Assembly (NCBI GenBank): GCA_026018925.1
Contig: JAKSZU010000027.1
Span: forward strand, 1,818,829-1,882,828
DNA: 64,000 nucleotides
From: Tupaia tana
Taxonomy: Eukaryota > Chordata > Mammalia > Scandentia > Tupaiidae
Direction of reading: 5' to 3'
The notes under the pieces were generated by a model. The model ran no database searches, had not been told where the DNA came from, and worked only from the letters and a program-made list of their open reading frames with translations. The translations under genes were made by a program, and so were the position numbers. Within the stretch, counting starts at the first letter, position 1; every line of letters starts with the position of its first letter. Positions 50,801 through 59,800 of this stretch are shown piece by piece.

Positions 50801-53800
50801 CCTCGGTCACTCATCAAAGCAATAAAGCAAGCCTGACCACGCACACAGCCTGGCATGGCGCAGGACGGGAACTCCAGCTGCTACGTCGGCCGAGTACATA
50901 GCAGATGGCTCACACCTCCTATCATACCCGATCAGCACGGACAAATCGCTGAGTTTCACTGGGCCCCACTACATAAGAACAAGACCGTGAGGCGGTTAAA
51001 CAAACCAGTGAGCACGCTAACGCCGCCATGTCCCACACTTCCATTTCATACGATGGTAACATCCAGAATACACTCTCCTGTCTGGGGACACGTGTTTTTA
51101 AAACTTACCAATTTTAAGCAGGTTATTTTTCAGAAATATGTTCTTTGATTTTAAGTCTCGATGAAGTATCCTCCTGCAAAAGGCAAAGAGGGACAGATGT
51201 CTTCGTGTGCAGTGTGACGTGTGAGTCCAGGCGTGCGTAACGCATGTGACTGTAGCGACGTGATTCGACGCCACACGGCTCAGTGCTGGGCCGCCCAGTG
51301 CTCGCGAGCCGCAGTGCCTTCTCGCTCCCCCGAGGACACAGCAGTTTCAAGAGAAGGGTCTTAAAGGGAGGGGAGCGTGCCGCTGGGAGAAAGGACGTGC
51401 CATCTCCTCCGTCGGTGGCCCGACTTTACCGTGTTTGCAGCGCGGTCTACGTAGTGCTCTCCCCATTAACAGGGAGCACCCGAGCTGACACCGGCCACCG
51501 CACATCACGACCTACTGCTGCTCAAACACTCAGGTTTTGTATGTCCACACATAACAATGTTGATGACGATATTTAATCACAGGGAACATTCATTGTGTTT
51601 TACTATCAACCGGCAGTGTCAATTGTATCAGTTAAAACTTTCATTTCTGCAATGATGAAAAAGTAGACAACTTGAAAATCTTTGCCTGACACAAACCCAG
51701 AAATGCTGAATAAAGTATGCAAAAAGTATACAAATATTGGGAACCAGCAGTTAGCGTAATGGCTATGTCGCTGGACTCCCACGTAGTCGACCGCGGTTCG
51801 CGTCCTGGACCCGGTGGCTTAAAACTCACGCCGGGCGCGTGTACGTGCATGCCCAAGATCCTGAGAGGAGAATGGAGGAGAAGGGATTGCGGCGTGACCA
51901 TCCCCCCTGGGGGGTGATTTCTCACTTTCTGTCTCTATGTCTCTCTCTGTCTGTCTGGCGAGCGCACACGCCCTGTAGCGAAAACCTCTCCAAAAAAAAA
52001 AAAAAAGTATACAAATATTTTACGCATGTACAATGAGTTCACAAGAAAGTGAGGCAAAACTTTCCATGATTATACAAAAAAAACCCAGAGTGGGTGTAGG
52101 GTCTGACTGGTCAGAGGTCCTAGGGCCGTGCTGGTCCCAGAACTACGGGCTTTAACGACCACACGGAAACCAAGACCTTTGCCACACAGAGTGGGAGGGC
52201 CGGCATGTGCACGTAAGGCCCGGATCCTGTGAGTGAGGGATGACCCAGAGGACGGCATCTGAGCAGCACGGCCACCAAGGGCAGAGGGCGCTGGAGTCCA
52301 AGGACCAGCAGACAGCACACTGGTGATGTCGCTGGACCCCACACGGTCAACCGTGGTTCGAGTCCTGGGCCCGGCGGCTTGAACTCACACCAGCTGCATG
52401 CTGGCCGGGAAATGTGAGGAGTGGTCAGGACGCCCGGCAGGGAAGCTCCAGCCCTGCTGCCCCCACTGGGAGGCCCCACGTCAGCAAGGCCTGGCCCCAG
52501 GCAGAGGGCCCCGCAGCGGCGCTGCCCTCCACCCTACGACGCCGGGGCTGGCTGAGCTCCCACTTCAGCTCTCCAGACAACTGCCAGCGGACTCTGAGTG
52601 TCCTCAGTTTATAACATCACTATTTACGTGTCTATGCCGTATGTAAGGATTTCGAATAGTCCGAACGTATAAATAAACCAAATTAAAATATCAGTGGGAA
52701 AGCTTCAAAAGAGTCAGCAAAATCTTCGTTTCTTCTGCAACTTGACCCTTTGCCATTGTCCAGGGTCGTCTCCACCTCCTCCGGCCGCGGAGTCAGTCGG
52801 GCTCTCCGGAGAAAGGGAACCCGGGGCCGCTTCACGGTGAAGACCTGGCTCACAACGAGGAAGCGGAGTCCGTGGTCTTCCCTCTCCAAGCCAGAGGCCC
52901 TGGGAGCCAGGAATGCAGTCCCAGTCCAGAGGCCTGAGGACCTGCGTGGCCACAGGGCCGAGGGCAGGCTGAGGGCGGGGCAGAGATTGTAGACACAAAT
53001 TACAATTTAAACCTTAAGACACTCTTCGGCCTTTCTTAGAGGTATTCCCTGTCAGAACTGACTTTTGGTCTGAATACTTATTTCTGTGACGTCGAAGGCT
53101 ATCTTCCACCTCGATTACTCAGCTCACGTTAGAGTGTGAACCGGGCGCACTATCACATTCCAAGGCGACGCACTTCACTTCTGGCACACCAAGATATTTG
53201 CAGCTTGAGCCTGCTGTAAGCTATAATGGATCCGTAACCTGCTGAGGTATCAGAGCATTCGCAGCAGACGTAACTCACAGGAGACGGTCAGATACAGGGG
53301 GGTGTTCAATACGAGCCTCTGCCTTGTATTCAAGCCCAACTTTCTCTAGACAAAAGGAAGCTAAGAGAGAATCCTCAGGATATGCTTGTTCAGCGATGTT
53401 CTCAAGGAAGAACTTCTTAAAGATGTTTAACTACAGCCGTTTATCTTTTAAGCTTGTTTCCTTTACTTCTATGCAAAAAAAAAAAAAAAAAAAAAAATCC
53501 ACTTTTTGAGCGCACACCTGCCCGTAGGCCCCCCGTGCTCAGCAGCAAGCAGACATACCTCTCATGCAGGTAGGCGACCCCCAGCAGCAGTTGAGCAAAC
53601 CACTCTATTATCTGATTTTCCGGGAAGACTTTCCCAGCTTCTTTATATTCCTGAATTTTGCAGTCCAAATCTCGGCCCTGAAACAAAATAGTACAAGCTT
53701 TTTTTTTTTTTTTTCCTGTTGAGAGTTTGAAACCCAGCTGTCTGGACAACAGTGACAACGTGACTCATCCCAACAAAGTCGGGCGAGCTGCAGCTCCGTC

Positions 53801-56800
53801 ATAACCGAGGCGCTGAGGTCGTCTCTGGGCCCTCTTCTCTACAGGCCTCAGCCACGGCCTCGGAGACGTGAGCAAACACGAACCGGCTTCTGCCGGCTCG
53901 AGGCCACATCCTGCGAGGCCCCCGGTCCCCGGAAAGTATCTGCCTGTGATACTCAGGGCGGCACCTGCAGATGGCCGCTCCCAGCCTCTGAGGAAGGTGA
54001 CCTTCACTTCCGTAAGGACCAACTAGCAAACCCAGAGGGGCTTTCCCTTTAAGTTTGTCACCTCCCTTCTCCGCCCAGGCCCTGCTGCTCCCCCTCGCCA
54101 CTCCATTTCCCCAAACCCAGCCCCTCTGCACAGTGGAGCGGACCTTCTTACTTCCCTCCACGGCCAGCAGTAACGAGTAAAATGTCTTCGCCGATGCCTG
54201 GCTGTCTGTGTTCACCTCTGACCAACGCTCAAGAACAAAACCCTTATAAAGGAGAAGAGTTCTACTTACTCCAACCTGAACGATTTGTATCATATTACTT
54301 AAATATATATTCACACATCAAACTAGAAATAAGTTTCCTCACACTTAAGACTTTCACGGAGAATCCTAACATGCACACACGTTAAAACTGTAAGCCGATA
54401 AAATTCGAACCCACGACTTTAGTTAAGCGTAAAGTGCGACGTTTCGGGGGAACTGAACGAGTACAGTGTGCACCCGGTGCTGGTGCCACGAGCTCGACTG
54501 TGGGGCGTGCGTGTTGTGCCCGGAGACCACGGAATTCCCCTCTTCTCTAACCACCAGCGCAAACCCTCAGAAATACGGCGCCTCTGTGCGACTGCTCATC
54601 TATGCGCGGTTCCAAACCCATCATTAAGATTTAGTCCGTCCGTCCTGTCCTCTGCAGGTGACAGGTAAGATACTGGATTGTCGGAAAAGTCATGACACAT
54701 TTTTGCATAGAAAAACACATCATAACTTTTCGACAACCTCAAAATATTTTAGGACCATGAGCGAGCCGTGGTCACAAATGGCGTCTCAGAGTGCCTGGCA
54801 GGGTCTTGCTTAATGCCCTTTCGGACTTGGGTCAATGTTTTCAACTACCACAGAATTGAAAATACACAATGTTAAAACACACTCGATCCCTTTTACTTTC
54901 AAACACTGAAGAATTGGAGACAATTTTGAGAAGTGCTCCCTGAAGAAACGGACGCGTTGCATGCACCTGTGTCTGGCCCCAGAGAGCGGGAGAGGTACCG
55001 GCCACGTCTCTGGGGAGCAGCTGAGGACGACGTGAAGCTGCTCGGAGACCGTCCCTAACAGGCCGGGGACAGGGAAAGGCGTCGTGCAGAGGCCGTGAGA
55101 GAGGCCGAGAGAAGTCACTTCCGACCAGCAGCACGAGGCCCGCTGTCACTCATTTGTGGCGAGCGTTTTATTTTGTTCCAGGGCAGTGGACAGACACCTG
55201 CTTAGCGCTTTCTCTCCGTCCACACAGTGGGTCAGGCATTCACTCACAGCCCAGCTCTGGCTCAGTTTTCTGACGGATTTTCTGAATGGAAAAATTCAGT
55301 AAATTGAGCGTTTGACTCCATGTCACAAAGGCCACTGTCCCCGTGTCATCCACCAAAACCGTCTTATCCTGGAGATGACCAGAGCTCCGCGGGCTCCAGG
55401 CTGCCTGTCACCGTTTCCGAGAGTTGCACAAACAGTGCTGACCATCGGTCATGCTAACATCCCACGACGCAGACTCGGAAGCCTGCCGTGTGGCCGTCCG
55501 TCTCCCACGGTCATTTTACAACCGTCTTAGTTGAAGTGAGCAATTCCACACGTTTTGTACAGCTTCCATGGTGCTTCCGTGGTTTCGTTTTGATTTCTGA
55601 GGCAGGGCGTTGCCGAACGTGGGCTCCACGTCCTGCTGCCTCAGCATGCGTAGCTGGAGTCCCGGGGTGCGCGACAGGACCCACCCGGACGCCGTGTCCG
55701 TCGGGAGGCAGCTGCTCTCCGAGAGGTGCCCTGCCAGGAGCGGCGTGCACTCGGGGACGGGCACCGTCAGCTGCCGCTCAGCTCCCTGCCGCCTCTCCTA
55801 GTCCTGGGTAGAAACCGCGTCTGTTCCCTGCACTGACGCTAAGTACGCCATTCCTGGAGCTAAACAAACACGTGGTTACGTACTGGGGGGTGAACAGTAC
55901 GCCTCAAAACACAGTCTCGAAAGGAGGTCTGCCGATGCTCTGGTGCCCTCAGAACCACGAGAAGAAAGATGCCCGTGCTCGGCTTGACAAGGACGTGTTC
56001 GCACACAGGCAGGCGGGAGGCAAGACTGAGCAAGTCAGAGGGCGGCCTCGGGCCTCACGTCGTCCCCTACCGCCTCCACTCTGCACGGTCATCTCCAAGA
56101 AGAGCTGCTTTATCTTCACTGTGTCTTCAATATACACCCCATGAATTATTTTCTGAAGATCTAATTAAGGTAAACAAGTCACTCACAGATGAAGACATAT
56201 CAAATTATTATTTGATATATCAAAGAAATGTATTTTTGTGGGCAGTCTAGTTTTAACTCAGCAATATGAGAGACATTTGTTTCTTTCTCTGAGCTGTCTT
56301 CCAAGTAAAAATCAAATGCTTCTGATGAAATGCCATGCATCAGTTTAAGTTCTTATCAAAATTTGCAAGTGCATCTGCTCGCTTACTTTGTCTTCGAGAA
56401 GTATTTAATGGTGACTCTTCCTGCTAAGACAGCTTTCACTGGGACCAATAATGATGCTGCCCTCAATCGACATTACTGACAGAAGTGCTGTCTTTGATTG
56501 AGATCACCCCTTGGAAGTTACGATCAAAGCCTGTGCTAACTCCCAGGGCCTACAAATCTGCAGCCCAAGCTGCTCCAGCCGATGGGGTCCTACGTCCTCC
56601 CCCGCCCGGGTAGCCAGTATCGCACCGACTTCCAAATACCAAGTCCTTGAAGGACAGCTCAGACACGATGTTTCAAACCCCATCTTCAATCGCCATTAAA
56701 AAGTGTTGAATCCTAAAAGGATTTCATAACATTCTTTAAAAATTAATCCATTCTTAAAGCTGTCAGTAGAAGTACTTATAACCAGTTTGAAAGACCAAAG

Positions 56801-59800
56801 CAAAGGACTCTCAGAAGCCTGGATGTCACCGGAACGCTAACGGCACACGAAGAACAAAGGTCTCAGGGTTTTAAGAACAGGAGGAGCCTGAAAGGCCACT
56901 CTGCCTCCTTCTCCATTCTCAACCCACCAGAAGGGCCTTCGGGAAAGGCCAGTCGGACCCGGGTGCTGCTCTGGGAGCAGAGAGAAGGGGTGGGCGGTCT
57001 CCATTCTCAACCCACCAGAAGGGGCTTCAGGAAAGGCCAGTCGGACCCGGGTGCTGTGCTGGGAGCAGGGAGAAGGGGTGGGCGGTTTCCACGGTCATGT
57101 GACAAGGTGGGGGCCTGGTCACAGAAATGGGCCAGACCTCCCTGCTCTCAGCCCGAGCCTCATGTCCGCGCGATGCCCCGTGAACGCTGACACACTGTCC
57201 CTTCCTGACTCGTGTGTCAGTCTCCACACCAGCCGTTCTCTCTTGGTTCTTCTCGCCCTGGCTGAGCACGAGCATCGCCCTGGAGCTGTGACAACTCCGA
57301 GGCCCGAGCCATGACCCGGTACGCCGGATCGCACTGTCTGGAGCTGGCCTCGGCTGAGGGTCCCTAGCTCGCCAGGCGAGTCGGAGTGCAGCCGAGCTGG
57401 AGCGACGCCATCCCACCGCCAGCTCTGCTCACGAGCGGGAGACGGACAGGTCGGCCTCGTGCTCGGCCCTGGCACGTGCTCGTCACGACCACCCCTCCTG
57501 AGAACGGCTGCCCTCGCCTGCTAAGTGTGTACGAATCAGCCCCAGACGCCCGGCCGCCTTGCCCTCGCCTACGTGAGATACCTCCAGGCGTGTCCAGGGC
57601 TGGAGGGCCGGCACCGTGAGCGTACCCCAGTGCGAGGGAGGGCCACACACGACAGGTGAGAGGATCCGTGACTGTCCACGCCCAACAAACGAGGTGGGAG
57701 GCAGCTGGAAGCAGGAGGTGAGGGAGGGAGGGAGGTCCGAGCGCTGGCACCTCTGCGGTCCGTGGCACAGCCCCATACGACAGAGCAGAGCAGAAGGGCG
57801 GTCCCACGCCAGGGCCCAGACGCTTTACACAGGCCTGCGGTGGCGGGCACGACTGCAGCCAAAGTCCCGAGGGCTGGCGGAGGGGAGCCTTTGGTGACAG
57901 GAAGACAGGAGGCATTTAAGGCTGAGCCCGGAAGGCTGGGTAGCACGTGAGGATGCGGAGCTGGGAGAGAGGGCATTAAGGGAGGGCCCAGCAAAGAGGG
58001 AGGGTGTGAAACTGCGAGGGGTGGGCGGGGGACAGCCACAGTCCCGCTTCCTCCCTGGGTGGGGGAGAGCGGCCGCCGTATCTAAAACACCGCTGCTTCG
58101 GGGGTCTGGGAACGACTCCGTTTACGGGTTGATCTGACAGGACAGGTGGCGGTTCCAGGAAGCTCCCAGCTGGGCGTGTCGCCACAGCAACGCCCCCTCC
58201 AGTGGAGCAGTGTGGCCCATGGAAACCACCTTTCGCCATCGACGCCCATGGTTCTGGGCTGGAGCCTGCAAAGAAGGCGTCCTTACAGAGGTGTCCTCGC
58301 CGAGGCCGGCCCTGGGCGGACGGCTGAGCTAGACCGGACGGCGGGGCAGGCGGGCTCTCGGTCCTCCGTGTGCTCAGACTGCTGGGGCCCACCCAGTCTC
58401 CTGACCCAGGACGGCTGGGACGGCCAAGACTCGGTCCTCGCGAGCTCCCGGGGAGGCCGACACCACAGTGGGCCACGCACTCGCCCACATCAGGCTACCC
58501 TCCTGATTTGGGCACTGCACCGCGGTTATGTAAGAGGATGGCCTCGGTCTTAGGCGAGGGGGTGCCGTGTCTGCTACTGACTTTCGAATGCTTCAGGAGA
58601 GAGAGAGAAATGAAGCACACGGGCAAAAATGGCGACAACGGGACCTGGGTGGAGGGCGTGCGGGAGTTCACGTGTTACCCTGAGTCCTTTCTGGTCGTTT
58701 CAAATAACACTGAAATAAAACTTTTTTTTTCCCCATTAAAAAAAAAAAACCATGCCACAGGGTATATGCACTTGTGGAGAAAGTGAGAAAGCAGTGCCCC
58801 TCCAACAGGAATGGTCACGCCACATCCCTCTTCATTTCTCCCTCCTGAGACCGGGCACGCACGCACAGACACTGGCATGCTTCCCAAGTCACCGGGTCCA
58901 TGTGGGACCCGGCCACCTGAACCATGCCACTGGCTGGCCCAGTTAATACAGGGAAAGGAATATAGCATGTCATCTAGACTAGCCCAAAATAGTAACCACA
59001 ACCAAACGTGTGACTTACGTTCACATTAATCATTACTGAGTGAGATTTAACGTCTGGCTCTCAGTCACACGAGGTGCACTCTGAGCCTGCAGTAGCCAGG
59101 AGGGACTGGCTGTGTTGGCACAACAGGTCCTCCCCAACAGAAGGGGCGCTGCACGGGCGATGCCATCTACAACGTAATACCGAGGTCTCTGAAAGTGTAA
59201 TGTGCCCAACGCAGCAGCAGAGGGCGCAGCGGCAGGCCCGAGCAGCAGGAGGGGGCTGCAGCTGAGACAGGACGGCTAGGACAGGACGCAGCTCCAGCAG
59301 CGGACCACAGGGCGGCGACACACGCGAGTATCTGTGGTTCGGTGGGGTTCGAGCCGTCCGTGCTGGGGCAGCTGTGCAGTCACCACTCTGCATGCCTCCC
59401 CGTCCCACCAATCTTACCAGTCCATCGGATGACGCAAACACCCCAGTAACCTGCCTTTCCTTTTTCTTCCCCACTTTCCTCAGCGTGGAGGAAGGGTGAG
59501 ATCTGGGCGGGAAGACACCCAGGAAGAAAGGCTGAGCTGCCAGGCCGGCCTGAAGGGCAATGGCCAAGATCTGGAATATTTCAAACTCACTCAGATTTTA
59601 AGTTCCTTTCTTTCTTCTGTGTGTGTGAGAGAAGACAGAGACAGAGAGACAGCCACCCTCACACCTCTGCAGGCAGCTTCGTGCCCACGGGCTCCGCAGA
59701 CGCACCGCCATCCCTGGGAGAGCACAGCGGGGGAGAACTGCAAATCCCGACGTTGATTCACAGATGGCTAAGCACGGAGCACCTCTCAGAGCGGAGGAGC

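Noticed and set aside
57364-57915. 183-codon minus-strand frame in GC-rich intron
   Set aside because: Composition-driven; overlapping long frames occur in several phases and no domain is visible.
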